In this document: piece after piece, positions 29,085 to 38,038 of the stretch
Layout: each line of letters starts with the position of its first letter
How positions within the stretch are numbered: position 1 is the first letter of the stretch
Source: Chryseobacterium oleae
GTDB taxonomy: Bacteria; Bacteroidota; Bacteroidia; Flavobacteriales; Weeksellaceae
Assembly: GCF_900115055.1 (NCBI RefSeq)
Contig: NZ_FOVD01000001.1
Span: 620,001 to 684,000 of the forward strand
Direction: 5' to 3'
Length of the DNA stretch: 64,000 bases
The notes under the pieces: generated by a model
The model's database searches: none
What the model was told of the DNA's origin: nothing
The model's input: the letters and a program-made list of their open reading frames with translations, nothing else
Position numbers and translations under genes: made by a program

Positions 29085-31079
29085 TTACAAAGTTTCTTTC
29101 AACCAGTCGAAGAATTCTCTCTGCCATACCAATCCGTTTTGAGGATGAAGTACCCAGTGGTTTTCGTTCGGGAAATAGACTAATTTAGATTTCAAACCTC
29201 TCAATTTAGCTGCCTGGAAAGCTTCCTGACCCTGCTCGTAAGGGACACGGAAATCAATACCTCCCTGGAAAATCATAATCGGCTTGTTCCATTTTTCAAC
29301 AAAATTACTTGGGTTGAATTCTGTGTATGCTTTCGGAAGTGGCTTTTCCCATGGAGAACCTAAATCCCAGTTCGCAAACCAAAGTTCTTCCGTAGTAAGG
29401 TACCATGATTTCATATCAAATAATCCATCATGTGCGATGAAGGTTTTGAATCTGTTTTCGTGGATTCCGGCTAACATGAATACACTGTATCCTCCGTAGC
29501 TTGCTCCTACTGCCGCTACTCTTTCTCCGTCTACATACGGTAATGTTTTCGCAAAATCTGTTGCAGCCAGATAATCTCTCATCGGCTGTCCGCCCCAGTC
29601 TTTAGAAATTTCTTCATTCCATTTTGTTCCCCAGCCCGGCATTCCTCTTCTGTTTGGAGCCACTACGATATATCCGTTGGCTGCCATAAGAGAGAAATTC
29701 CATCTTGTGCTGAAAAACTGAGTCAATGCAGATTGTGGGCCTCCCTGACAGTATACCAAGGTAGGGTATTTTTTATTTGGGTCAAAGTTTGGTGGATAGT
29801 GGAACCATACGCCCATTTCTTTTCCATCCGTTGTTTTCACCATCTTCAGTTCAGATTTCCCTTGTGCCAGCTTAGCATAAGCTTCCTTGTTGGCTTCGGT
29901 TATCTGCTTCATTTCTCCGTTTTTTACATTGACAGAGAATAATTCCGTTGCATGGTTTACATCTGTTCTTCCGACTAAAAGTGAAGATTTATTGTCAGTA
30001 AAGATTTCATTAACGTCAAAATCACCTTTTGTGATCTGCTGAACTTTTGCTGCTTTCGGATCTAAAGAGAAAAGCTGTTTTGTTCCTCTGAACGCAGCTG
30101 TAAAATAGATCGCTTTGGAATCTCCGCTCCAGAATACATCTCCGGAAACGCTTTCGTCCCAGCCAGTCGTAAGGTTTATAGTTTTACCGGACTTCCAATC
30201 CATGATTTTTACATCATTTTTATCCGCCTCATAACCTTCTCTGGCCATACTCTGCCAGATCAGGGATTTTCCGTCAGGACTGAATTTTGGATTAACATCG
30301 TATCCTTTATTGGATTCTGTTAAATTTTTTGTTGTTCCTGAAGCAAGATCGTAGGCAAAAATGTCTGTGTTGGTACTTGTGGAATATTCTTTACCGCTTT
30401 TAGGTTTTGTAACGTATAAAAGCTGAGTCGAATCCGGGCTCCAGATGAAGTCTTCTGCTCCACCGAAAGGTCTTTGAGGAGAATCCCACGTTTTACCTTC
30501 TAACAGATCTTTTGCAGACTCTGCTTTGTCTGTGGTATTGACAACAAATACGTGGTTGTATTTTCCTTCATTGAAATAGTCCCAGTGTCTGTGATTCAGA
30601 TCAGTATACACCTGAGCCGTAGTTTTAGGCGTATCACTGTATTTGTCTTTCCCCATTAATTTCTCTACCAGAACCTGCTTACTGAAGGCAATTTTCTTAC
30701 CGTCCGGAGAGATCACGATATTGTCAGCTTCCCCGATGGTATAAAATTCAGACCAGGTTTTCCCGCTGTCCTTTGAAAGATAAATCTTATCTCCTTCCTG
30801 TGCATAAATTCCGTTTTTATCCCACTGAATAAGGGCTTTTTTACCGAAATCTATTTTGGAAGACTGGTTATTAAGAACATTGAGAAAATAGTTCTCGCTT
30901 TTTGTTTTTTCTGTTTTCAGATCTACCTGCCCCACTTTATAGATAAGCGAAGACTGATCCGGTGAAACTGCCTGCACCCCCACTTTTTTCAAAGTCCAGA
31001 GGATTTCAGGTGTCATTAACTGTTGTGCATTCATTAAGAGAGGAGCTGCCAGAGCCAGCAGACTGTACTTAAGCTTCAT
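29085..31079 (-). CDS. Secreted S9-family prolyl oligopeptidase / dipeptidyl peptidase
   Basis: The 664-aa enzyme has a signal peptide (MKLKYSLLALAAPLLMNAQ), an N-terminal beta-propeller with repeats such as VISPDGKKIAFS, FIWSPDSTQLLYV and PKFSPDGKSLIWQS, and a C-terminal alpha/beta hydrolase. The catalytic triad is visible: Ser in VGASYGGYSVF, Asp in QGGIDFRVPYEQG and His in NENHWVLHP. S9 enzymes cleave short peptides, often after Pro or from an acylated N-terminus, in the periplasm. A TAACTTTG -7 box lies about 80 bases upstream. Confidence 0.96.
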   Translation of the reverse strand: MKLKYSLLALAAPLLMNAQQLMTPEILWTLKKVGVQAVSPDQSSLIYKVGQVDLKTEKTKSENYFLNVLNNQSSKIDFGKKALIQWDKNGIYAQEGDKIYLSKDSGKTWSEFYTIGEADNIVISPDGKKIAFSKQVLVEKLMGKDKYSDTPKTTAQVYTDLNHRHWDYFNEGKYNHVFVVNTTDKAESAKDLLEGKTWDSPQRPFGGAEDFIWSPDSTQLLYVTKPKSGKEYSTSTNTDIFAYDLASGTTKNLTESNKGYDVNPKFSPDGKSLIWQSMAREGYEADKNDVKIMDWKSGKTINLTTGWDESVSGDVFWSGDSKAIYFTAAFRGTKQLFSLDPKAAKVQQITKGDFDVNEIFTDNKSSLLVGRTDVNHATELFSVNVKNGEMKQITEANKEAYAKLAQGKSELKMVKTTDGKEMGVWFHYPPNFDPNKKYPTLVYCQGGPQSALTQFFSTRWNFSLMAANGYIVVAPNRRGMPGWGTKWNEEISKDWGGQPMRDYLAATDFAKTLPYVDGERVAAVGASYGGYSVFMLAGIHENRFKTFIAHDGLFDMKSWYLTTEELWFANWDLGSPWEKPLPKAYTEFNPSNFVEKWNKPIMIFQGGIDFRVPYEQGQEAFQAAKLRGLKSKLVYFPNENHWVLHPQNGLVWQREFFDWLKETL

Positions 31080-31155
31080 ATGTTGATATTCATTTTAACG
31101 GAAATATGAAATCACGCCGATTTCATTAATTCCTTTTATTTAATTCAAAGATCCC

Positions 31156-31163
31156 CAAAGTTA
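31156..31163 (-). promoter_or_regulatory. Candidate -7 box for the S9 peptidase gene
   Basis: The minus strand reads TAACTTTG, matching TAnnTTTG. A properly spaced TTG was not found. The rest of 31080-31392 holds no supported gene. Confidence 0.45.
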
Positions 31164-31392
31164 GTACTTAAAATACCAATGAACGAAAGAATTAACAAGA
31201 AAATTCCATTTCACAAGCCAGGATCTGTCTTACAGGAAAACCCCTGTTTTTTAAAGATGGGTACTTTCCCTCTTCTTTCACATCATTCAAAACCTGAATT
31301 TTACTTCAACAAAATCATCAAAATACCATCTTTACACTCGAAACAAATCAACCATCCCATATATTAATTAAAACCATTTAAAAATTTACATC

Positions 31393-31647
31393 ATGAGTAC
31401 ACCAGAAACAGGAAATTTTAAAGGAACATCGCTAGATGCAGGCGCACCTAACCTTTGGCACATCCACGAGAACCATTTAAAATATGGTAAAGATACTGAC
31501 ACAAGGGTTAATTTTGCAGGCAAAACCCTTGAACAGATTATGGCAAAAATTGCCGAAAACGAACCCATCAATGCACGTTATATGACTACGCCCAATCAGA
31601 AAATGACGTACGAACAATGCATAAAATGGATTGAGAAATACTGTTAA
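31393..31647 (+). CDS. Small hypothetical protein
   Basis: The 84-aa acidic/neutral protein (starting MSTPETGNFKGTSLDAGAPN, ending CIKWIEKYC) has no signal peptide or membrane segment and no family that I recognise. ATG follows an AT-rich leader and the gene ends at an excellent terminator, so it is probably a real single-gene transcript. A frame on the opposite strand is less likely. Confidence 0.7.
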   Translation: MSTPETGNFKGTSLDAGAPNLWHIHENHLKYGKDTDTRVNFAGKTLEQIMAKIAENEPINARYMTTPNQKMTYEQCIKWIEKYC

Positions 31648-31650
31648 AAC

Positions 31651-31685
31651 AAGAGGCTGTCCGGATAGGACAGCCTCTTTTATTT
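31651..31685 (+). terminator. Intrinsic terminator
   Basis: AAGAGGCTGTCC pairs with GGACAGCCTCTT, followed by TTTATTTT. Confidence 0.92.
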
Positions 31686-31703
31686 TGCGATATGTTTTGT
31701 TAT

Positions 31704-32048
31704 TTATTCTCCATCTGAAAACATGGAATTCGCCAGTGAAGTCACAAAGGACAGCAGCACACTAAAGATCAGTGCCCACCAGAAGCCATCTACGACCATA
31801 CTGTCTATAAAATAATCTGCAATCAGAATAATCACAGCATTGATCACCAGGGCAAATAATCCCAATGTGATAATCGTAAGAGGCAGTCCCAAAAGTCCTA
31901 AAATAGGTTTTACAAAAATATTTAATACCCCCAGAACGATGGCAAAAATAATTGCCGAAGAAAATCCTTCGAAATGTACACCCGGAAGCACCTTAGTCAA
32001 AAGGTAGGCAACGATTGCTGTAATGAACAGCCTGATAATTAAGTTCAT
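31704..32048 (-). CDS. Phage_holin_4 family small membrane protein
   Basis: From ATG 32046-32048 the product is 114 aa with four membrane segments (LIIRLFITAIVAYLLTKVLP, FAIVLGVLNIFVKPILGLLG, ITLGLFALVINAVIILIADY, FWWALIFSVLLSFVTSLA). It matches the YvlD/Phage_holin_4 family, widespread in chromosomes and not evidence of a prophage. A longer frame adds 18 non-conserved residues. Function is unknown. Confidence 0.88.
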   Translation of the reverse strand: MNLIIRLFITAIVAYLLTKVLPGVHFEGFSSAIIFAIVLGVLNIFVKPILGLLGLPLTIITLGLFALVINAVIILIADYFIDSMVVDGFWWALIFSVLLSFVTSLANSMFSDGE

Positions 32049-32160
32049 ATTATTATGTTTTAATGTTATGGTGTTTACGTTGCAAATCCTGTTCCATTTC
32101 ATCCGGAAAAAGGCCCGTAATTCCTTTATCTACCGAATATTTTGATTGATGGGCTTCTAT

Positions 32161-32583
32161 TTATTTGATCCTCATCATGGTGACCAGTGAAGTCGCCACA
32201 TGACTTTCCGAACCGGTACTTTCATCAATGACATAGATTTCTGTTCTTACCACAATGATTTTTGCACCGCCTTTGATCACGTAAGACCTCGATATCAGGG
32301 CATCTCCCAGTGCGGGACGAAGATAATTAACCTTCAGTTCAACAGTCACTACATAGCAATCGTCTTTATAATGACTTACTGAAGCATATCCTGAAGAAAC
32401 ATCCACCAGAGAAGCTATCATAGCACCATTGAACATGCCGGCTTTCCGGGTCATCATTTCCATTTTTGGAATTTTAATGGAGACAAAATCGGTATCTACT
32501 TCCAATAATTCGGCGTTGTAAAATTTTAATGTTTCTGAACGGCCGAAGCTGTCCGTCATGAGTTTCTTTTTTTCCGGAGTCAT
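32161..32583 (-). CDS. Hotdog-fold thioesterase-like protein (PaaI/YiiD type)
   Basis: From ATG 32581-32583 (MTPEKKKLMTDSFGRSETLK) the product is 140 aa. AGMFNGAMIASLVDVSSGYA is the hotdog central helix region and VVTVELKVNYLRPALGDALI the typical strand pair seen in PaaI-like thioesterases. These hydrolyse acyl-CoA thioesters. The substrate is unknown, and no CoA-pathway neighbour helps. Confidence 0.8.
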   Translation of the reverse strand: MTPEKKKLMTDSFGRSETLKFYNAELLEVDTDFVSIKIPKMEMMTRKAGMFNGAMIASLVDVSSGYASVSHYKDDCYVVTVELKVNYLRPALGDALISRSYVIKGGAKIIVVRTEIYVIDESTGSESHVATSLVTMMRIK

Positions 32584-32702
32584 GAATATGTATTTTAATT
32601 TGAATGTAAATACAAAGTACACCAATGTTTTTCAGAAATACCAGAAAATTGGGAACAAGTTTACTTACTGATGCTGAAATTTTAAATAATACAGTCAGTT
32701 TT

Positions 32703-33088
32703 TTAACCACAAAAGAGGCAAAAGTTTTCTAACACTTTAGTTTATTTGAAGTTTAAATTCATACTGTCAAAGAGTACACTTAAGTTTAAAAAAAATCAAA
32801 GATTTTTATTCGTTGTGGTGCAATCTGTTTATTAAATAATTGAACCATTAAGAGCATTAAGTTCTTAAGAATATTAAGAGCAGCTTCGCTTTTTTTAATG
32901 ATATGGCTTAAAAAATCATTTGATTTTTCTTAACTATCCTCATCTTCTTCACTCATCTTAATGGTTTAAAAACTTACCCTAAAAAACTACTCAATCTGAT
33001 TTTCTTGATGAATATTGTTTATTGGAAATTATTCCCATCCTCAGGAGGGGTGACGAAAATTCGAAGAATTTTGAAGGGGTGGTCTCCA
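32703..33088 (-). repeat. Dispersed ~400-bp intergenic repeat, copy 2 (inverted)
   Basis: Read on the minus strand it follows the copy at 19948-20352 through most of its length, with the same landmarks in the same order (GACCACCCC, AAAATCAGATT, AACCATTAAGA, AAAAATCAAATGATTTTTTA, AAAAAAAGCGAAGCT). It fills nearly all of the gap 32584-33134, and no gene is seen inside. Confidence 0.8.
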
Positions 33089-33108
33089 GAAATACTTACA
33101 AAAAATAC

Positions 33109-33116
33109 TAGCTTTG
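33109..33116 (+). promoter_or_regulatory. Candidate -7 box for gene 33135
   Basis: TAGCTTTG matches TAnnTTTG and ends 18 bases before the ATG, giving a short leader. No spaced TTG is visible. Confidence 0.4.
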
Positions 33117-33134
33117 CAGTAAACAACCAACCAT

Positions 33135-33557
33135 ATGCCCTTGAAAAAGATTTTCACATTCCTAATCTTTCTTCTGTGCTGTATTTTTCAGGCGCAGACG
33201 CTACATCTGTATGGTGGCTCCAATGAGGATCAATATCTGGGCTGCATCAACTGTGATACTTTTGATAAAAACTCGATATGGAATCCTTACGGTGATTATG
33301 GAAATCTGCTCAGTTCAAAATCCATCTGGAATGGTTCCGGCAACTATGGAAGTTCGTACAGTACGTATTCACCATGGAGCGATTATGCTTCGTATCCTCC
33401 CGTAATTCTGGATCAGGATGGAAATTTTTTCGGCTATCTGACTTTAAATCCCTACAAATCTGAACGATCACAGCTGCAACTGGCGCAGGTCTTGTGTAAA
33501 AACCACGATAGCATTAAGAAAGATCTCAGTGGATGGTATGATAAATTATTCCGGTAA
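33135..33557 (+). CDS. Small secreted protein with SIWN-YG repeats
   Basis: The 140-aa product has a signal peptide (MPLKKIFTFLIFLLCCIFQA). The mature part starts near LHLYGGSNEDQYLGCINC and has three imperfect repeats: SIWNPYGDYGN, SIWNGSGNYGS and SPWSDYASYPP, followed by VILDQDGNFFGYLTLN. Proteins with YLGCxNC plus SIWN-YG repeats occur across several phyla with no assigned function. The gene stands alone beside a dispersed repeat. Confidence 0.78.
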   Translation: MPLKKIFTFLIFLLCCIFQAQTLHLYGGSNEDQYLGCINCDTFDKNSIWNPYGDYGNLLSSKSIWNGSGNYGSSYSTYSPWSDYASYPPVILDQDGNFFGYLTLNPYKSERSQLQLAQVLCKNHDSIKKDLSGWYDKLFR

Positions 33558-33627
33558 AAACGTAATGAAGATATCTAGAAATTCTGATTTGTTTTAACTT
33601 CTGTGTTATCACTAAAGGTACATAAAA

Positions 33628-33653
33628 CAAAAAAATCCCTCTGCATGAGGGAC
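33628..33653 (-). terminator. Terminator of the leader peptide at 33665
   Basis: On the minus strand GTCCCTC pairs with GAGGGA around ATGCA, followed by a T run. Confidence 0.85.
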
Positions 33654-33664
33654 TTATCTTTATC

Positions 33665-33823
33665 TTATACTATTGGAATGCATGTACACATGCAAGGCTC
33701 ACCTATATTGGGATCACATACGCTCATGTCTTCACAAACCAACATGTATCGCGGCTTGCAAAAAGTGATTCCGCCTTTAATTGTTTTTAAACCCTCTCTG
33801 GAGATTTTTTTGAAATTTTTCAT
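33665..33823 (-). CDS. Double-glycine leader peptide, Cys-rich
   Basis: The minus strand encodes 52 aa starting MKNFKKISREGLKTIKGG, a close relative of the leader at 18704. The predicted mature part has six Cys, including EPCMCTC near the end, but its core has no resemblance to the other copies. A hairpin terminator follows. No transport gene is adjacent. Confidence 0.82.
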   Translation of the reverse strand: MKNFKKISREGLKTIKGGITFCKPRYMLVCEDMSVCDPNIGEPCMCTCIPIV

Positions 33824-33948
33824 GTTTAAATTTTAATTTGTTACGTGCTAAATATAAAAAATATTCTCCAAATAGAGATTTAATTAAAAAAAACAAATTA
33901 ACTGTTACGGAGATCCATAACAAAACTAAACATATATGATTAAATTGA

Positions 33949-36075
33949 TTAACTAAGCTGTACCTGAAAACCTTCTTCAAGTGTCAGAACTCCTTCCGTC
34001 AAAGCTTCTGAATGAGTCGTGAATCCTTTCAGTTTTGAAGTTTTCCCTTTTAAAACCAAATCCAAAAGTTGTTTATCAGAAAGCTTCTTGCCGAAAATAT
34101 CAAACGTAATTTTAAAACCACAGTTCTTGAAATCGGAACAACCTACCGCAGTTTTCCCTTTGATCAGGTTGTGTTCTTTACATTTTGGGCATTGGGTTTC
34201 TTCCCACGATTGAAGTTCTTTTTTTACGGCAGGTTCACGCTTTTTCTTTTCTTTGACCTCTTCTTTTTCTTCTTCCTGCAGCATGATCACTTTTCCTTTT
34301 CCGTCCACCACTTTTCGGGTAAGCTCGGAAACCATCTGGATCAGCTCTTCTTTAAACTGGTTGGCTTCGTACTCGCCTTTTTCAATTTTACGGAGTTTCT
34401 GTTCCCATTCTCCGGTCAGTTCCGGGCTTTTCAGAAGTTCGTCTTCAATGGTATCAATTAGTTGAATTCCGGTTTGGGTAGCGATAAGATTTTTTCTTTT
34501 CTTCTCGATATATTTCCTTTTGAAAAGGGTCTCGATGATATTTGCACGGGTGGAAGGTCTTCCGATCCCGTTATTTTTAAGCAGTTCGCGAAGCTCATCA
34601 TCTTCTACCTGTTTTCCGGCAGTTTCCATAGCTCTCAGGAGTGTTGCTTCCGTGTAAGGCTTTGGTGGGGTCGTTTTTCCCTGGTGAATCATTGGATCGT
34701 GTGGTCCGCTTTCTCCCACGGTAAATTCAGGAATGGTCTGTTCTTCCTCCTTTTCTTTTTCTTTATCAGTGGATTCTTCTTTCGGTTCTTTTGCATAAAC
34801 GGCTCTCCATCCCGGTTCCAGAACCTGTCTTCCACTTGTTTTAAAAGGAATCGTTCCTACTTTTCCTTCCACTAATGTATTTGAAATTTTACATTCCGGA
34901 TAAAAAGCAGAAATAAAACGTTTTGCCACAAGATCATAGATCAGTTTCTCTTCCCTGCTCAGATTCTGAGAAGGCGGAACTTCTGTAGGGATAATCGCAT
35001 GGTGATCAGTTACTTTCGCATCATCGAAAACGGCTTTTGATTTAGGAATAGGTGCTTCCAATAATGGAGCAACCAGATCCTGATAAAAATGCATTTTCCG
35101 AAGAATGCCTTCAATTTTAGGATACAGACTTTCGGATAGATAAGTGGTATCTACACGCGGATAAGTCACGTGCTTTTTTTCGTACAGACTCTGGATATAA
35201 TGTAAGGTATTTTCTGCGGAGTAGCCATATTTTTTGTTGGCTTCCACCTGAAGTCCTGTCAAATCGAAAAGTCTGAGGTTTTTTTCTTTTCCTTCTTTAA
35301 TCTCAAAAGAAACAATTTCAAAAGGGTTGAGCTTAAGATATTCAAGACCCTTTTCAGCACGGTCTAAGGTTTTTAAACGATCAATCGCAGCATTGAAAAT
35401 AACGTCACGGTATTTGGTTTTAAGTTCCCAATATTCTTCCGTATTAAAGGCATCAATTTCTTTCTGTCGCTGAACCAGCATCGCCAAAGTCGGCGTCTGA
35501 ACTCTTCCGATGGAAAGAACCGCTTTGTTTCCTCCAAATTTTTTGGTAAATAATCTTGTCGCATTGATTCCCAGCAGCCAATCACCAATTGCTCTTGCAT
35601 TTCCAGCCAGATACAGATTTTTATAATCCTCAGCAGGTTTCAGATTGTCAAAACCTTCTTTGATCGCTTCTTCGGTAAGGGACGAGATCCATAAACGCTG
35701 AACGGGTTTGTTACATTTTGCTTTCTGTAAAACCCATCGCTGGATCAGCTCACCCTCCTGCCCGGCATCACCACAGTTAATGACCTCATCACATTCCTCC
35801 ACCAATCTTTCAATGACTTTAAACTGATTTTCAACGCCTTTGTTTGGAATTAATTTGATCCCAAAACTGGCTGGAATGATCGGCAGTAAAAACAAATTCC
35901 AGGATTTGTACTGAGGGCCATAATCATGAGGCTCTTTTAAGGTACAAAGGTGTCCGAACGTCCATGTCACACAGTATCCGTTGCCCTCCATATAGCCCTG
36001 TTTAGGCGTGGTAGCACCTAATACTTTGGCGATATCTCTGGCAACACTGGGCTTTTCGGCAATACAAAGTTTCAT
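33949..36075 (-). CDS. topB: DNA topoisomerase III (type IA)
   Basis: The 708-aa enzyme starts with the Toprim domain (MKLCIAEKPSVARDIAKVLG, and NCGDAGQEGELIQRW with acidic metal ligands). The catalytic Tyr is in HVTYPRVDTTYLS. SIGRVQTPTLAMLVQRQKEI and GIGRPSTRANIIETLFKRKY are conserved family blocks. A basic linker and a C-terminal zinc-type domain (CPKCKEHNLI, CSDFKNCGF) finish it. It relaxes and decatenates DNA. The gene appears complete and ordinary. Confidence 0.96.
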   Translation of the reverse strand: MKLCIAEKPSVARDIAKVLGATTPKQGYMEGNGYCVTWTFGHLCTLKEPHDYGPQYKSWNLFLLPIIPASFGIKLIPNKGVENQFKVIERLVEECDEVINCGDAGQEGELIQRWVLQKAKCNKPVQRLWISSLTEEAIKEGFDNLKPAEDYKNLYLAGNARAIGDWLLGINATRLFTKKFGGNKAVLSIGRVQTPTLAMLVQRQKEIDAFNTEEYWELKTKYRDVIFNAAIDRLKTLDRAEKGLEYLKLNPFEIVSFEIKEGKEKNLRLFDLTGLQVEANKKYGYSAENTLHYIQSLYEKKHVTYPRVDTTYLSESLYPKIEGILRKMHFYQDLVAPLLEAPIPKSKAVFDDAKVTDHHAIIPTEVPPSQNLSREEKLIYDLVAKRFISAFYPECKISNTLVEGKVGTIPFKTSGRQVLEPGWRAVYAKEPKEESTDKEKEKEEEQTIPEFTVGESGPHDPMIHQGKTTPPKPYTEATLLRAMETAGKQVEDDELRELLKNNGIGRPSTRANIIETLFKRKYIEKKRKNLIATQTGIQLIDTIEDELLKSPELTGEWEQKLRKIEKGEYEANQFKEELIQMVSELTRKVVDGKGKVIMLQEEEKEEVKEKKKREPAVKKELQSWEETQCPKCKEHNLIKGKTAVGCSDFKNCGFKITFDIFGKKLSDKQLLDLVLKGKTSKLKGFTTHSEALTEGVLTLEEGFQVQLS

Positions 36076-36279
36076 GAATTTCGGAATTATTGAAGGGGGA
36101 CAAAAGTCGGGATTTTTTTTGGATTAAGCTAATTTAGTTGGGAGTTGATGTTTGAAAATTACAGGGATGAGTATGGACGTTTATTCCGCTAAAATAGGTC
36201 TGATTATGTTGGTATCATTCTTTTGGATTAAAGTTTAATGAATGGTAGCAGATATATTGCGGATTGAGTTTAGTAATGG

Positions 36280-36370
36280 GCACGAGCGGGACGCTCGCGC
36301 CAGCACATGGATGTCCAGCAATGCAGCTCAATATGTAAACACAATGCTAGCGCGAGCGTCCCGCTCGTGC
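36280..36370. repeat. Perfect 21-bp inverted repeat in the gap before topB
   Basis: GCACGAGCGGGACGCTCGCG(C) at 36280-36300 is the exact reverse complement of 36350-36370, with 49 bases between. The GC-rich arms stand out in the AT-rich gap 36076-36438, which otherwise holds no gene. Confidence 0.85.
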
Positions 36371-36438
36371 TAATAATTATAACAAAAAACTCCCCTTAAA
36401 AAAGGAGAGCCTTCACAATATTAATGAAAACGGGTTCA

Positions 36439-37137
36439 TTATTTTCTATTCACTTCGGCAATGGCAGCCTGAATTCCGCCACCTGCTACTTCAAAGAAAG
36501 ATGGACCTGCCAGGAAGTATATTTTTTTCAATTTCTTTGTATGGGAAAGTTGATGCTCTTTGAGATAGATTTCGGAACGGTTGGCCAATACAATCCCTTT
36601 CACTACATTTCCAGCTATTAAAGCGGTTGGAGAATCTATTCCGGCGTCCTTCAGATCACTGGCAAACGCGAAATTGGTTACGCCTAATCTCATTGCTTCA
36701 CGGGCAGCCACTTCACCTACGGAAGTCATCAGTTCGGGCGTGAAATTATTTCGGTCACCCAACCCGATTAGCAATAGTTTTTTAGCAGACATAGAACCAG
36801 CCGGCGGTGTGATTAATAGTGTTTCCAACGCATGTCCTTTAAACTGTCCGGACTGTCTGATTTTTGTAAATTCACCTTTTAATGCATCGTCCAAATGCAC
36901 TAAACCGTTCAGATTGGCGGGTAAAGCCTGAGCACTGTGGATATCATTTTCCGTGTATTCAAACACACAGGCCACCTGTAATTGGGCATCTGCAGAAGAA
37001 GGTCCCTGAACCAGGCCGATAATTGAGATTCCGTCTACTGATCCCCAGTTTTTTGAGGTGCCGACAGAGGTTGTATTTTGAGCAGTCAGTGTTAAGGATA
37101 ATAAACCAGCTGCGAATGATAGCATAAAATTTTTCAT
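36439..37137 (-). CDS. Secreted M17 peptidase N-terminal-domain protein (no catalytic domain)
   Basis: The 232-aa product has a signal peptide (MKNFMLSFAAGLLSLTLTAQ). The rest resembles the N-terminal macro-like domain of leucine aminopeptidase M17 (FTKIRQSGQFKGHALETLLI, KKLLLIGLGDRNNFTPE, VGEVAAREAMRLGVTNFAFA). The C-terminal catalytic domain with metal ligands is absent, and the stop is natural. It lies 25 bases downstream of a secreted pirin gene, likely co-transcribed. It cannot be a peptidase as it stands; a binding role is possible. Confidence 0.85.
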   Translation of the reverse strand: MKNFMLSFAAGLLSLTLTAQNTTSVGTSKNWGSVDGISIIGLVQGPSSADAQLQVACVFEYTENDIHSAQALPANLNGLVHLDDALKGEFTKIRQSGQFKGHALETLLITPPAGSMSAKKLLLIGLGDRNNFTPELMTSVGEVAAREAMRLGVTNFAFASDLKDAGIDSPTALIAGNVVKGIVLANRSEIYLKEHQLSHTKKLKKIYFLAGPSFFEVAGGGIQAAIAEVNRK

Positions 37138-37162
37138 GGTTTCAAATCTTTTCTATTCGTGA

Positions 37163-38038
37163 TTACATGGCCATCGGAACTTCCATTAGCAAGATTTCCG
37201 TATGTTCTGCCGTAGATTTCATATTCAGGTTTTTAATATCCCAAACTCCGAATCCATCCCGTTCTTCCAATTTCTGACCTTCAATTTCAGCGCTTCCTTT
37301 AAGGATAAAAACATACACTCCATTTCCACTTTTTTTGATCTGATAACTGGTTTCCAAACCGTTTTCAAACCGCCCTAAATGAAACCAGGCATCCTGATGA
37401 ATCCACACCCCCTCGTCATCAGCATTGGGAGAAAGGATTTGCTGGAATGCATTGTGACTTTTTGTTTTGTCTAAAGTGATCTGGTCGTATCTTGGCGTTA
37501 CATTTCTCCTATTCGGATATACCCATATCTGCAGGAATTTGACAAGTTTATCGCTGTTCTTATTAAATTCGCTGTGCATCACCCCTGTTCCTGCGCTCAT
37601 CACCTGGATATCTCCACTTTTGATCACCGTGGTATTTCCCATATTGTCTTTGTGCTCAAGATCGCCTTCCAGCGGGATACTGATGATTTCCATATTATCA
37701 TGGGGATGCGTTCCAAAACCTCTGCCCGCTTCCACTTTGTCATCATTTAAAACTCTCAGCACTCCAAAATGCATTCTTTCAGGATTATGATAATTGGCAA
37801 AACTGAATGTATGCTGGCTCAGCAGCCAACCATGATCTGCCTTTCCTCTTGAATCCGCCTTATGAATCACGGAATTATCTTTAATTTTCGACTCAGGATT
37901 GGGTAAGTGATTGTATCCGATGGGTTCTAATGGCTCAATCTCATCGATCTCATTTTTCATGGTATTTCCAAGAGAAGCAGATGCTACAAACATCCCGGTT
38001 CCCAATAAACCTTTCTTTAAAAAATCTTTTCTGTCCAT
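37163..38038 (-). CDS. Pirin family protein with export signal
   Basis: The 291-aa protein carries an N-terminal export signal (MDRKDFLKKGLLGTGMFVAS) similar to Tat signals but with only one Arg at the key position. The bicupin body shows the pirin metal site: FGTHPHDNMEIIS (His, His, Glu/Asn) and AGTGVMHSEFN (His, Glu). Pirins act as quercetin dioxygenase or iron-binding regulators and are usually cytosolic, so an exported one is unusual. The next gene, 25 bases downstream, is a secreted M17-like protein. Confidence 0.92.
   Translation of the reverse strand: MDRKDFLKKGLLGTGMFVASASLGNTMKNEIDEIEPLEPIGYNHLPNPESKIKDNSVIHKADSRGKADHGWLLSQHTFSFANYHNPERMHFGVLRVLNDDKVEAGRGFGTHPHDNMEIISIPLEGDLEHKDNMGNTTVIKSGDIQVMSAGTGVMHSEFNKNSDKLVKFLQIWVYPNRRNVTPRYDQITLDKTKSHNAFQQILSPNADDEGVWIHQDAWFHLGRFENGLETSYQIKKSGNGVYVFILKGSAEIEGQKLEERDGFGVWDIKNLNMKSTAEHTEILLMEVPMAM

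Noticed and set aside
31179-31367. A 62-codon open frame on the plus strand before the gene at 31393
   Set aside because: Its product has no signal, domain or composition typical of the neighbours, and it overlaps the probable promoter of the S9 peptidase gene on the other strand.
31704-32048. Evidence for a prophage (holin-like protein)
   Set aside because: The Phage_holin_4 family is common in bacterial chromosomes and no other phage gene lies nearby.
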